Positions 26,408 through 34,673 of a stretch of 37,356 nt of DNA are shown one piece after another; position 1 is the stretch's first letter, and each line of letters begins with the position of its first letter. Below the pieces are notes generated by a model that was not told the origin of the DNA, ran no database searches, and was given only the letters and a program-made list of their open reading frames with translations. The position numbers were made by a program, and so were the translations under genes. The stretch is from Acidobacteriota bacterium (lineage in GTDB: Bacteria; Acidobacteriota; Terriglobia; Bryobacterales; Bryobacteraceae). The stretch covers positions 1-37,356 of the forward strand of contig JAPKZA010000441.1 in the NCBI GenBank assembly GCA_026394015.1, written 5' to 3'.

Positions 26408-27423
26408 CTGCGTTTGTGTTTGCGGTATGGCCTCTTTCGGCGGCATTGCTGCCGGAGGGGCTGGAACTCCACTCCCGGAAGTCGACGGCACCGCTGGTTG
26501 CGGCGGACCCGGCGCTATGGAAGGAGTATGGCTTCCAGGAGGGCGAGAGCGCGGTTTACGAAGGGAAGGGAAGAGCGGACGATAAGGGCGTTTTTGGCCC
26601 AATGAAGACTTTTTCCGTCTCGGCGTGGCGTCTGCGGGATTCGACGGCGGCGCTGGCGCTGTGGCAGATTTTGCGGCCGGCCGATGCGAAGCCGGTGGCG
26701 GAGGCGGCGACGAATGTCGCGGCGCGTTCGGGCGGGCGGTTGTTGCTCGCCTACGGCAATTATGTCCTTCAGTTTGATGGGTATACGCCGGAGAATGAGA
26801 CGGTGCATCAGTTGGTACTGCATATGCCTCGGTTTGAGAGGGCGGCGTTGCCAGGGTTGGCTGGCTTTCTGCCGGTGGAGGCGCGGGTGTTGAACTCGGA
26901 GCGTTTCATCGTCGGGCCCGTCGGCTTAGAGCGGTTTGCGGGGCAGGTTCCGCCTTCGGTGGTGGCGTTTCAGTACGATACGGAAGGCGTGGTGGGGCGA
27001 TTTGTGGATCGGGATGGGCCGGTGGACTTGGTGGTATTCGCTTACCCGAATCACCAGATTGCGCAGAAGCAGATTGCGGCCTACCAGGGTTTGGCGGGGC
27101 TGACGGCGTCGCGGAACGGTCCGCTGGTAGGGGTTGTTCTGAAGGCGCCGAACGCGGATGCGGCGCAACGGGTGCTCGCGCAGGTTCGCTATGAGGCCAC
27201 GATCACGATCAACTCGAAGCCGGCACCTCCGAAAGAGAATATTGGCGACATGATTCTGGCGATTGCGCAGTTGGCCGGGGTGCTGATTGGGGGGGCGTTG
27301 GTGGCGGGATTGCTTTTCGCCGGGATTCGCTTGGCGACGGGCGGAGGATTCGGCAACATTCGAGGAAGGCAGGAAGAGGTTGTGTCGCTTTCGATCGACC
27401 GAGACGTGGCAAAACGCCCGTAA
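26386..27423 (+). CDS. Membrane-anchored protein, DUF6599-like
   Basis: A 345-residue protein with an N-terminal signal/anchor ([23 protein letters not shown]), an extracytoplasmic domain of about 270 residues ('[13 protein letters not shown]', '[21 protein letters not shown]', '[18 protein letters not shown]') and a C-terminal membrane helix (about 290-318, [20 protein letters not shown]). The shape resembles the DUF6599 group, which I associate with Acidobacteriota; this is not confirmed. ATG 26386 lies within the last codons of secA (22-base overlap, different frame), so it is probably co-expressed with SecA. Function is unknown, but the context suggests an envelope role. No ribosome binding site with good spacing is visible. 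Confidence 0.75.
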   Translation: MSRNQRIAAFVFAVWPLSAALLPEGLELHSRKSTAPLVAADPALWKEYGFQEGESAVYEGKGRADDKGVFGPMKTFSVSAWRLRDSTAALALWQILRPADAKPVAEAATNVAARSGGRLLLAYGNYVLQFDGYTPENETVHQLVLHMPRFERAALPGLAGFLPVEARVLNSERFIVGPVGLERFAGQVPPSVVAFQYDTEGVVGRFVDRDGPVDLVVFAYPNHQIAQKQIAAYQGLAGLTASRNGPLVGVVLKAPNADAAQRVLAQVRYEATITINSKPAPPKENIGDMILAIAQLAGVLIGGALVAGLLFAGIRLATGGGFGNIRGRQEEVVSLSIDRDVAKRP

Positions 27424-27462
27424 CTGCGTCTAGTTTCTAGAGGTTGGCGCTAAACAAGGCAA

Positions 27463-27495
27463 TTTTGCACAGATTTTGCACAGGTTTTCAACAGC
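27463..27495 (+). repeat. Three tandem 11-bp DnaA-box-like repeats
   Basis: Three consecutive 11-mers start at 27463, 27474 and 27485: TTTTGCACAGA, TTTTGCACAGG and TTTTCAACAGC. The first two contain TTTTGCACA, which fits the relaxed DnaA box TTWTNCACA; the third differs at one base. The set is framed by a perfect 7-bp inverted repeat, AGGCAAT (27457-27463) and ATTGCCT (27496-27502). dnaA, dnaN and other origin genes are absent, so a replication origin is not claimed. DnaA titration, or a regulator using iterons, is possible. Confidence 0.55.
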
Positions 27496-27532
27496 ATTGC
27501 CTCTGGCCGAATGGTTCTCCAAGCTGTTGAAA
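27486..27532 (+). repeat. 10-bp inverted repeat with 27-nt loop
   Basis: TTTCAACAGC (27486-27495) and GCTGTTGAAA (27523-27532) are perfect reverse complements. The left arm is the third 11-bp repeat, so the right arm is an inverted fourth copy of that unit. As RNA this would be a stable hairpin 63 nt after the stop of the DUF6599-like gene. It lacks a T-run after it, so it is not a standard terminator. A protein-binding site or mRNA 3' stabilising structure are alternatives. Confidence 0.5.
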
Positions 27533-27573
27533 TAAAACGACTTATTGTGGGCAAAAAACGTCTGTTTTTTTGC

Positions 27574-27602
27574 TTGACTCTGTCCTTCCCAGGCCGTAAC
27601 AT
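27574..27602 (+). promoter_or_regulatory. Sigma70-like promoter for intergenic RNA
   Basis: TTGACT (27574-27579, one base from TTGACA) and TAACAT (27597-27602, four of six with TATAAT) are separated by exactly 17 bp. The predicted start of transcription is near 27609. No protein-coding gene follows on this strand; an intrinsic terminator lies 100 bp downstream. This is the best-spaced promoter I see in the window. Confidence 0.5.
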
Positions 27603-27608
27603 CCAATC

Positions 27609-27728
27609 ACATACAGGATTCGCGGCGTTGTGATGCCATCGAGCCTGATTCTCCCTAAAACATCCCGACGGCAATCCTGTCGGTAATGTCCACGAGGCCC
27701 CGCGTGATTTCGGGGCCTATGGTTTTTT
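27609..27728 (+). ncRNA. Candidate small RNA, about 120 nt
   Basis: The stretch between the promoter and the terminator has no credible open frame on the plus strand and does not match a tRNA. ACAGGATT (27613-27620) is the exact complement of AATCCTGT (27673-27680). That long-range 8-bp stem would compete with a local hairpin CCGAC/GTCGG (27664-27668 with 27678-27682). The loop of the long stem exposes CTCCCT (27651-27656), which could pair with Shine-Dalgarno sequences. The 3' end is the terminator hairpin. It could be a trans-acting RNA or a leader of unknown class. I do not recognise a known family. Confidence 0.4.
27695..27728 (+). terminator. Intrinsic terminator
   Basis: AGGCCCCG (27695-27702) pairs perfectly with CGGGGCCT (27711-27718) across an 8-nt loop, and six Ts follow at 27723-27728. 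On the minus strand no T-run follows the stem, so it works for plus-strand transcripts. It stops the candidate RNA or readthrough from the secA operon before it reaches the convergent phosphatase gene. Confidence 0.8.
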
Positions 27729-27740
27729 CCGGGTCCGTGC

Positions 27741-29081
27741 TTATTTTTTGATCTGGAAGCGGTCGAGTTCCTTGCCGGTGCCGTCGAGTTGGCGGAAGGT
27801 TAGCTGCTTGCCGTTAAGGTCGAGGATGCTGAGGCTGTGTGTTTTGGACACAAAGCGCTTGGTGAATTCTTGCCAGGTGGAGGGATTGCCTTCCTGTTCG
27901 GGGTTGTAGAGGCCCGCGCCGCCGGCCCCGGTGACGATGTAGGTGACGCCTTGGGGTTTGCCTTGGTCGGCGTAGGGTTTGTCGAGGGTCCATTTCCCGT
28001 CGACTTCGCCCTTCTTGGCTCCGGGGCCGGAGGGGACGAAGGTCATGGGGAAGGTCCGTTGGTAGTTGTGGACGTGGCCGCTGAAGACGATGTCGACGCC
28101 GTGCTTTTCAAAGACGGGCGCTAGCCAGCGCAATTGCTGTTCGGAGAAATGGGCTTTGGAAGAGTTGAACCCGGGCTGATGGAAGCCGACGAAGCGCCAC
28201 GTGGATTTTTTGCCTTTGGCGAGGTCGGCCTCGAGCCAGGCGAGGAGGGCGGGATCTTTCCAGTCGACGTAGCCGTTGCCGTCGAGCATGGTCCAGTGGG
28301 CGTTGCCGTTGTCGAAGGAGTAGTTGGCGGCTTTTGGAAAGGCCGTTCCGGCGCTTTCGAGGATGGTGGGGACCCATTTGCCGGTGAGTTTGGGCTGGTG
28401 CTGGGAGCCGAGAGCGGGACCGTTGGTGGGTTGTTTCCAATAGAGGAAATAGGCTTGGGCGTCGGGGTATTTGTCGGTGTCGGTGGTGACCGTGTCATGG
28501 TTGCCGGGGACGACGGCGAAGAGGCGCTGTTGCATGAGGGATACGCCGTTTTTGGAATCCTGGTCAGCGTTGTAGATGGGGTAGTGATTTTTGCGGTACT
28601 CGGAGGCGAGGCCGCGGCCGTAGACGACGTCGCCGACGATGAAGACCCAGTCGGGCTTGGCCTGGGCCATCTGCCAGGCGATCTCGCGCTGGGAGGCGTT
28701 GTCCTGGCCGCTGTCTCCAAAGATGACTACGCGAGAGGGTTGGCGGGCGGATTGACGGGCGCGGCCCTTGGCTTGGAAGACGGCTTTCCCGTCTTTGGAA
28801 ACGGTGTAGGGGAAATCGGTTCCGGGGCGGAGGCCCGCGAGTTCAGCGGAGTAGACAAAGTGCTGAGGGATGGAAGTGGCGCCGATCTTCTGTTCTTTGG
28901 CGGGGACGGGCTTGCCTTTGGGGCCGGTGACGGAGAAGGCGCCGGGGGCGGCGGTGTGCCAGACGATGGTGATGCGGGTGGGGTCGGTTGGGGCGTCGCC
29001 GATTTGGAGGTAGGGCTTGACGAGGAAGGGGTCTTGCGCGCAGAGGAGGGCGGCGGTGAGGAGGAGAAGTAAAAAATGCAT
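27741..29081 (-). CDS. Purple-acid-phosphatase-like metallophosphoesterase
   Basis: A 446-residue secreted protein. Signal peptide MHFLLLLLTAALLCAQ leads into an N-terminal fibronectin-like domain (about 20-112, 'TRITIVWHTAAPGAFS'), then a calcineurin-like catalytic domain with all metal motifs: FGDSG (Asp123), VGDVVYGRG (Asp151, Tyr154), VPGNHD (Asn195, His196), FVGFHQPG and FSGHVHNYQRT. This is the purple acid phosphatase architecture, including the tyrosine of the GDxxY motif that gives the purple iron charge-transfer band. It probably releases phosphate from organic esters outside the cytosol. ATG 29081 is preferred because it starts the signal peptide; upstream in-frame sequence is antisense to the next gene. 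Confidence 0.92.
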   Translation of the reverse strand: MHFLLLLLTAALLCAQDPFLVKPYLQIGDAPTDPTRITIVWHTAAPGAFSVTGPKGKPVPAKEQKIGATSIPQHFVYSAELAGLRPGTDFPYTVSKDGKAVFQAKGRARQSARQPSRVVIFGDSGQDNASQREIAWQMAQAKPDWVFIVGDVVYGRGLASEYRKNHYPIYNADQDSKNGVSLMQQRLFAVVPGNHDTVTTDTDKYPDAQAYFLYWKQPTNGPALGSQHQPKLTGKWVPTILESAGTAFPKAANYSFDNGNAHWTMLDGNGYVDWKDPALLAWLEADLAKGKKSTWRFVGFHQPGFNSSKAHFSEQQLRWLAPVFEKHGVDIVFSGHVHNYQRTFPMTFVPSGPGAKKGEVDGKWTLDKPYADQGKPQGVTYIVTGAGGAGLYNPEQEGNPSTWQEFTKRFVSKTHSLSILDLNGKQLTFRQLDGTGKELDRFQIKK

Positions 29082-29126
29082 GGTTGCATTTAGGGTAACA
29101 ATGCCGGATTGCAATACCATAACGAT

Positions 29127-29642
29127 ATGCGGAGACGTGAATTTTGGGCGATGGCGGCGGGGGGGCTGGTGGGGTGTTCGAAGCCGGAGACGGAGGCGCC
29201 GCGGAAGATTCATGTGCCGCGGGCGGTGTCGACGACGTCGGAGTTGCCGGCGGTGGCGGCGGGGAGCGATGATAAGGGATTTGCGGAGATCAGTTGGCCG
29301 ATGTTGCGTGGGCTGGATACGAGTACGGGACTGGCGAATCCGCTGCTCGAGTTGGTGGCGGGGACGGACGTGAAACTGGCCGGGTATATGGTTCCGTTCG
29401 ATGACGGTTTTGAAGAGGTCACCGAGTTCTTGCTGGTGCCGACGGCGGGGGCTTGCGTGCATACGCCGCCTCCGCCGGCCAACCAGATCGTCTATGCGAC
29501 GATGACGACGGGTCGGGCGGCGAAGGTGGAGCAGATCTTCAGCGTTTGGGTGAGCGGTCGGTTGGAGATTGCGTCGACCGATAGCCCATATGGTCAGGCT
29601 GGGTTCAAGTTGGGGGCGGTAAAGGTGGAACGACGCGGTTAA
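29127..29642 (+). CDS. DUF3299 lipoprotein
   Basis: A 171-residue protein. MRRREFWAMAAGGLVGC combines an arginine-rich, twin-arginine-like start with a lipobox (LVGC, Cys17), so it is probably a membrane-anchored lipoprotein. The domain ends with the diagnostic DUF3299 stretch FLLVPTAGACVHTPPPPANQ followed by IVYA. The family is of unknown function and often sits near ABC-type lipoprotein export or metal-related genes in Proteobacteria. Here it stands between a phosphatase (45 bp from its start, divergent) and a hydrolase (convergent, stops sharing TTAA). No Shine-Dalgarno sequence is visible. Confidence 0.88.
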   Translation: MRRREFWAMAAGGLVGCSKPETEAPRKIHVPRAVSTTSELPAVAAGSDDKGFAEISWPMLRGLDTSTGLANPLLELVAGTDVKLAGYMVPFDDGFEEVTEFLLVPTAGACVHTPPPPANQIVYATMTTGRAAKVEQIFSVWVSGRLEIASTDSPYGQAGFKLGAVKVERRG

Positions 29643-30778
29643 GCTTTGAGCCAGCGATCGAACCAGGCGAAGGCATCCTTCTGCATGGCGGCGTCGAATT
29701 TATGGGGCCCGTCGTAGAAGTTGGCTTTGTAGCGGTCGGCGGCACCGGCTTTTTTGTAGACCTCGGTGAGGATGCGGTCGGCGCGCTCCATTTCGGAGAG
29801 GGTGAAGAGGGAGTCCTGGCGGTTGTTGAGGACTAAGGCGGGATTGGGGGCGGATAGGCCCAGTATCTCGGGGTAGTCGAGATCTTTGGGGAGGCCGGGG
29901 ACGTAACACATCCAGGTATGGGTGTGGCACTTGTTAAGTAAGTAATCGCGCCAGGTGGTCATCATGCCGACGGCGACTGAGCAGCGGATGCGTTCATCGG
30001 CGCCGGCGAGCATGACGGTGCGGAGGCCGCCGCCGGAGAGGCCGGCGCAGCCGAGGCGGGTTGCATCGACATCGGGGCGGGCGGCGAGGTAGTCGAGGGC
30101 GCGTTGGTCGTCATAGACAAAGGCCCCGGGCCAGGTGAGGCCGGCGGAGAAGAGGCTTTTGGCGACGATGTGCTCATGGTTGCCAGCCCATTGGTTGTAT
30201 CTGGTGATTTCGTCTTCGGCCTCGGGGTTGGCTTCGACCATGTTATTCCGGATGTTAGCGGGCACGTCGGCCCAGCGGACTCGGCGGCTGCCGAAGGTGA
30301 AGGTATCGTGGACGATGACGACATAGCCGCGGCGGGCGAGTTCGTTGGCCCAGGCGAAACCACCGTAGTAATGATCCTGGTGGCGGATCATCAAGGGGTG
30401 GGGGTCGCGGGAGATGCGGGTGATTTTGCGGAGTCCGAAGTATTTGTTGCCGCCGTGATCGTGGAGGCCGACGATGCCGGGGAGTTTGCCGGTGGCTTTG
30501 GCGGGTTTGAGAACGAGGGCCTCGGTGGGGGGGCCGTAGGGCACTTGCCACTTGAGGTGCTCGATGGCGAGGCCGTCGAATTCGAGGTGGTGTTCGACGA
30601 TGGGTCGGGGTGAGGCGGGCGGGGCGGGGGAGACGATGGCTTCGTGGAAGCGGGCGCGGGCGACGGCTCGCCAGGCGTTCACGTCTTGAAACATGGGCTG
30701 TCGGAAGGAGAGCCGGGGCGGGTCGGGGATGGTTCCCGCGGCCCATTCGCCATAGGCGCCGAGCATATTCGGAGTCAT
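29639..30778 (-). CDS. Alpha/beta hydrolase, acetyl-xylan-esterase/DLH-like
   Basis: A 379-residue cytosolic enzyme without signal peptide. ATG 30778 (MTPNMLGAYGEWAAG) is preferred; a start four codons earlier is possible. The fold shows LPGIVGLHDHGGNKYFG (oxyanion region), the nucleophile Ser248 in CAGLSGGGLRT, Asp322 in LNNRQDSLF and His359 in FYDGPHKF, a complete triad in the usual order. Similar proteins in Acidobacteriota and Planctomycetota are annotated as acetyl xylan esterase or dienelactone hydrolase-like; the substrate cannot be told. Its 3' end shares the TTAA stop palindrome with the DUF3299 gene. Confidence 0.88.
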   Translation of the reverse strand: MTPNMLGAYGEWAAGTIPDPPRLSFRQPMFQDVNAWRAVARARFHEAIVSPAPPASPRPIVEHHLEFDGLAIEHLKWQVPYGPPTEALVLKPAKATGKLPGIVGLHDHGGNKYFGLRKITRISRDPHPLMIRHQDHYYGGFAWANELARRGYVVIVHDTFTFGSRRVRWADVPANIRNNMVEANPEAEDEITRYNQWAGNHEHIVAKSLFSAGLTWPGAFVYDDQRALDYLAARPDVDATRLGCAGLSGGGLRTVMLAGADERIRCSVAVGMMTTWRDYLLNKCHTHTWMCYVPGLPKDLDYPEILGLSAPNPALVLNNRQDSLFTLSEMERADRILTEVYKKAGAADRYKANFYDGPHKFDAAMQKDAFAWFDRWLKA

Positions 30779-30828
30779 GGATTGGATCATAGCGTAACTT
30801 GACGTGCGAGAATGACGAATAGCAAACC

Positions 30829-32637
30829 ATGCGCTTGTTTTGGTCCCTTCTCATCGCTACTGCCCTTTGGGCGCAGACCCCGAACCCGGTGCAGTGGACG
30901 GTTACCGCTGTCGCTGCGAAGGCGGAGGCCGGGGCATCGATTCGTCTGAAGTTAGCCGCGGCGATTGAGCCGGGCTGGCATTTGTATTCGGTGACTTCGC
31001 CGGTGACGGCGACGGCGACGAAGATTACGGCACCGTTTGAGGTGGGCCGGACTTTGCAACAGAAGGTGGAGGCGAAGTTCGACGCCGTGGCGGGGGCGAC
31101 GACGGAGAGCTACGAGACGGCGGCGGTGTTCTACGTGGACGGGGTGTTGAAAGAAGCGGTCAAAGACCTCGAAGTGGTGATCCGGTCGAGCGCTTGTAAT
31201 GATCGGATCTGCTTGCCGCCAAAGAAGCGGACGTTTCCGATTGTCTTGACGACGGGGGCGGTGGAGACGACGGTTCCGGAGGGATTCGCGGAGGCAAAGG
31301 CGGCGCTTCCGGCGGCACCTGTGGCGGCTCCTCCCAAGGCGGCACCCGCGAAGGAAGATTTGTCGAGATTTTTGCTGATTGCGTTTGGCCTGGGATTGGC
31401 CGCAGTTTTCACTCCGTGCGTGTTTCCGATGATTCCGTTTACGCTTTCGTACTTCATCGGGCAGGGCGATAAGAAGGGTTCGCTGTCGCAGGCGATCGTA
31501 TTTTGCTTGGGAATTGTCGTGCTGTTCACGGGGATGGGCGTGATTCTGTCGGCGGCGCTGGGGCCGTTCGCGGTGGTGCAGTTGAGCGCGAATCCTTGGG
31601 TGAACCTGACGATTTCGGCGGTGTTTTTTGCGTTTGCGCTTTCGATGCTGGGGGCGTTTGAGATTATGCTGCCGTCGGGGTTGCTGACGAAGTTGAACGC
31701 AGCGTCGGAGGGGGGCGGGTATGTGGGCGCGTTGTTGATGGGATTGACGTTTTCGCTGACCTCGTTTGCGTGCGTGGGTCCGTTCGTGGGGACGTTGTTG
31801 GCGGCGTCGGTGCAAGGCGATAAGCTGCAACCGGTGTTAGGGATGACCGCTTTTTCATCGGGACTGGCGACGCCGTTTTTCATTTTGGCGCTGTTCCCTT
31901 CATACCTGAAGAAACTGCCGCGGAGCGGGGTTTGGATGATGCGGGTGAAGGTGGTGATGGCGTTCCTGATCCTGGCGGCGATGCTGAAGTATCTTTCCAA
32001 CGTCGATTCGGTGCTGCAATTGAACCTTCTTACGCGTGAGCGTTTTCTGGCGGGCTGGATGATTTTGTTTGCGGCACCGGCGGCTTACTTGCTGGGATGG
32101 CTTCGTTTGGAAGGGATCAAGGCGGAGCAGGACGTGACGATTCCGCGGCTGCTGTTGGGTTTGTTTTTGCTAGCCTTTTCGCTGAGTTTGTGGCCGGGAA
32201 TGTCGGGCGCTTCGCTGGGCGATCTGGATGCTTACGTGCCGCTGGCGACGAAGTCGGCGGGCGGGGCGACGGGTGGGTACGCCGCGCTGCCTTGGAAGAA
32301 GAATGACCTGGCCGGTGCTTTGGCGCAGGCGAAGGCGGAGGGGAAGCAGGTGTTCGTTAACTTTACCGGATACGCTTGCACGAACTGCCACTGGATGAAA
32401 GCCAACATGTTCCCGCGGCCGGAGATCGCGGCGGCGTTGGGAAAATACATTCTGGTTGAACTTTATACGGACGGGACCGATGCGGCCTCTGAGCAGAATC
32501 AGAAGGTGCAGGAGTCGCGTTTCGCCACCGCTGCTATCCCTTACTACGTCATCCTCGATGCTGACGAGACGACGGTGCGGGGCTTTCCCGGACTGACTAA
32601 GGACCCTCAAGAATTCCTCAAATTTCTCGTTCCATGA
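30829..32637 (+). CDS. dsbD: Thiol:disulfide interchange protein DsbD
   Basis: DsbD carries electrons from cytosolic thioredoxin across the inner membrane to periplasmic thiol proteins. The 602 residues have the three-part layout. The signal peptide and N-terminal immunoglobulin-like domain carry Cys123 and Cys128 (SACNDRICLPP). The eight-helix transmembrane domain (about 180-455) carries Cys197 in FTPCVFPMIP and Cys315 in SFACVGPF. The C-terminal thioredoxin domain has GYACTNCHW (Cys517, Cys520). All six redox cysteines are present, so it should be functional. The final codons overlap the next gene as ATGA (32634-32637), coupling it to an M28 peptidase. A -35-like TTGACG lies at 30799-30804, without a clear -10. 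Confidence 0.94.
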   Translation: MRLFWSLLIATALWAQTPNPVQWTVTAVAAKAEAGASIRLKLAAAIEPGWHLYSVTSPVTATATKITAPFEVGRTLQQKVEAKFDAVAGATTESYETAAVFYVDGVLKEAVKDLEVVIRSSACNDRICLPPKKRTFPIVLTTGAVETTVPEGFAEAKAALPAAPVAAPPKAAPAKEDLSRFLLIAFGLGLAAVFTPCVFPMIPFTLSYFIGQGDKKGSLSQAIVFCLGIVVLFTGMGVILSAALGPFAVVQLSANPWVNLTISAVFFAFALSMLGAFEIMLPSGLLTKLNAASEGGGYVGALLMGLTFSLTSFACVGPFVGTLLAASVQGDKLQPVLGMTAFSSGLATPFFILALFPSYLKKLPRSGVWMMRVKVVMAFLILAAMLKYLSNVDSVLQLNLLTRERFLAGWMILFAAPAAYLLGWLRLEGIKAEQDVTIPRLLLGLFLLAFSLSLWPGMSGASLGDLDAYVPLATKSAGGATGGYAALPWKKNDLAGALAQAKAEGKQVFVNFTGYACTNCHWMKANMFPRPEIAAALGKYILVELYTDGTDAASEQNQKVQESRFATAAIPYYVILDADETTVRGFPGLTKDPQEFLKFLVP

Positions 32638-34673
32638 AACTTACTCTTTCTCTTTTTCTGGCCGTAGCGGCTTACGCGCAGGCGCCTATTCGTGGTTTTT
32701 CGGAAGCTGGGTTGGCCAAGCAGCGGGCGCTGGAAGCGCAACTGCTGGCGCTGCCGGATCCGGCGCGGGTCGAAGCACATATGAAGGCGATGGCTTCGGA
32801 GCCGCACCATGCGGGCTCGCCGGCGTCACGAAAGGTGGCCGAATATGCCTTAAAGGAGTTCCGGTCGGCTGGGTTGGAGGCCAAGATCGAGACGTTTGAG
32901 GCGCTGCTGCCGTATCCGAAAGAGCGGGCTCTTTCGTTGGGAAAGTTTAAGGCGCGGCTGTCGGAGCCTAACTTCGCGGAAGATCCGGATTCGACCGATA
33001 AAAACCAGTTGCCGACTTACAATGCTTACTCGGCGGACGGTGACATTACGGCTCCGCTCGTGTATGTGAATTATGGCGTCCCGGAAGATTACGAGTATTT
33101 GAAGAAGCAGGGGATCGACGTTCGGGGAAAGATCGTGATTGCGCGTTACGGGCAGTCCTGGCGGGGAGTGAAACCGAAGGTGGCGGCGGAAAATGGCGCC
33201 GTCGCTTGCTTGATTTACTCGGATCCGAAAGAGGATGGTTACTTCCGAGGGGATGTGTATCCGGCCGGGGCTTATCGCTGTGAGTACGGGGTGCAGCGGG
33301 GCAGCGTGATGGATATGTCGTTGTATGTGGGCGACCCATTGTCGCCGGGTTTTGCTTCGGAGCCGGGCGGGCAGAAGCGGCTGTCGCTGAAAGAGGCGAA
33401 GACGCTGATGTCGATTCCGGTGATGCCGATTTCGTATGGCGATGCGAAGCCGTTGCTGGAATCGCTGGGTGGGCCGACGGCGCCGGAGGGTTGGCGGGGA
33501 GCGCTGCCGATCACTTACAAGCTGGGGCCGGGGACGGCGTCGGCGCATTTGAAGTTGACGCATGACTGGGGTACGCGGCCGGTGCATAACGTGATCGCGA
33601 CGATTCGGGGGAGCGTCTATCCGGACGAGTGGGTGCTGTACGGGAACCATCACGACGCGTGGGTGAACGGGGCGAACGACCCGATTTCCGGGGCTTCGGC
33701 GGTGCTGGAGACGGCGCGGGCGTTTGGGGAGTTGGTTAAGAAGGGTTGGCGTCCGCAGCGGACGATTGTGTTTGCGCTGTGGGATGCGGAAGAGTTTGGG
33801 TTAGTTGGTTCGACAGAGTGGGTGGAGAAACATTTGCCGGAGCTGAAGGAAAAGGCGGTGGCTTACTTCAATAGCGACTCGAATGGGAAGGGCGTTTTGG
33901 GGTTGGGCGCGACGCCGGCCTTGAACCTGTTTTTAGAGCAGGTGGCTCGCGATGTGAAAGATCCGGCGACGGGCGAGAGCGTGCTTTCCTTGATGTTGAA
34001 GGTGCAGAAACCGTTTCAGCCGGGGCCGCTCGGGTCGGGGTCTGACTATGTTGGCTTCGTTCACCATGGGGGCATTGCGGGGGTAAACTTTGGTTTTTCC
34101 AGCGCGGTTTCGGGTGGGGGCGGGGTGTACCATTCGATCTTCGATTCGTTCGCCTGGTATAAGCGGTTTTCGGATGGAGAGTTTGTGTACGGCAAGGCGC
34201 TGTCGCAGGTGGCGGCGTTGTCGTTAGTGCGCATGAGCGAGGCACCGATTGTACCGTTTGAGTTTACGCGGGCGGCGGCGACGATTACGCAGTATTGGAC
34301 AGAGGTGGAGAAGTTAGCGGTTGACCGGAAAGTTACATTGCCGGACTTACGGCCGAACTTAGAGCGGCTTACGGCGGCGGCGAAGCAGTTTGAAGTCGAC
34401 TATGCCGGGGCGAAGGGCGGGGCTCGGGAGGTTTACTTGACCGAGCGGGCGCTGCTGCTGCCGGATGGGTTACCGGGGCGGCCTTGGTACAAGGGATCGG
34501 TCTCCGCGCCGGGGCAGTATACGGGCTACGGCGCGAAGACGATAGCCGGGGTGCGGGAGAGTTTGGAGCTGAATCAGACGTCGCAGGCGCTGGAGCAAAC
34601 GAAGGTATTTGGGGCCGTGCTGGATCGATATGCCGCCGCGATTGTGACGGCGGGGCAGCGGTTGCCGCGTTAG
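32634..34673 (+). CDS. M28 family metallopeptidase, glutamate carboxypeptidase II-like
   Basis: A 679-residue secreted peptidase: signal peptide (MKLTLSLFLAVAAYAQ), an N-terminal part of the peptidase, an inserted PA domain (about 120-270), the M28 zinc domain and a C-terminal transferrin-receptor-like dimerisation domain (about 540-670). Zinc and catalytic residues are in place: His340 in GNHHDAW, Asp349 in NGANDPISG, Glu386-Glu387 in WDAEEFG, Asp415 in NSDSNG and His500 in VYHSIFDSF. This is the glutamate-carboxypeptidase II/PSMA layout. It probably trims N-acyl dipeptides or C-terminal residues in the periplasm. Translation is coupled to dsbD. The stop overlaps the stop of the decayed thrC (TTAG, 34670-34673). 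Confidence 0.93.
   Translation: MKLTLSLFLAVAAYAQAPIRGFSEAGLAKQRALEAQLLALPDPARVEAHMKAMASEPHHAGSPASRKVAEYALKEFRSAGLEAKIETFEALLPYPKERALSLGKFKARLSEPNFAEDPDSTDKNQLPTYNAYSADGDITAPLVYVNYGVPEDYEYLKKQGIDVRGKIVIARYGQSWRGVKPKVAAENGAVACLIYSDPKEDGYFRGDVYPAGAYRCEYGVQRGSVMDMSLYVGDPLSPGFASEPGGQKRLSLKEAKTLMSIPVMPISYGDAKPLLESLGGPTAPEGWRGALPITYKLGPGTASAHLKLTHDWGTRPVHNVIATIRGSVYPDEWVLYGNHHDAWVNGANDPISGASAVLETARAFGELVKKGWRPQRTIVFALWDAEEFGLVGSTEWVEKHLPELKEKAVAYFNSDSNGKGVLGLGATPALNLFLEQVARDVKDPATGESVLSLMLKVQKPFQPGPLGSGSDYVGFVHHGGIAGVNFGFSSAVSGGGGVYHSIFDSFAWYKRFSDGEFVYGKALSQVAALSLVRMSEAPIVPFEFTRAAATITQYWTEVEKLAVDRKVTLPDLRPNLERLTAAAKQFEVDYAGAKGGAREVYLTERALLLPDGLPGRPWYKGSVSAPGQYTGYGAKTIAGVRESLELNQTSQALEQTKVFGAVLDRYAAAIVTAGQRLPR

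Noticed and set aside
27457-27532. Chromosomal replication origin
   Set aside because: DnaA-like boxes are present, but there is no dnaA, dnaN, gidA or AT-rich unwinding region nearby, and the skew switch lies about 20 kb away.
27609-27728. tRNA, 6S RNA or known riboswitch
   Set aside because: No cloverleaf or T-loop sequence, no 6S-type long closed duplex, and no motif of a riboswitch class I can recognise.
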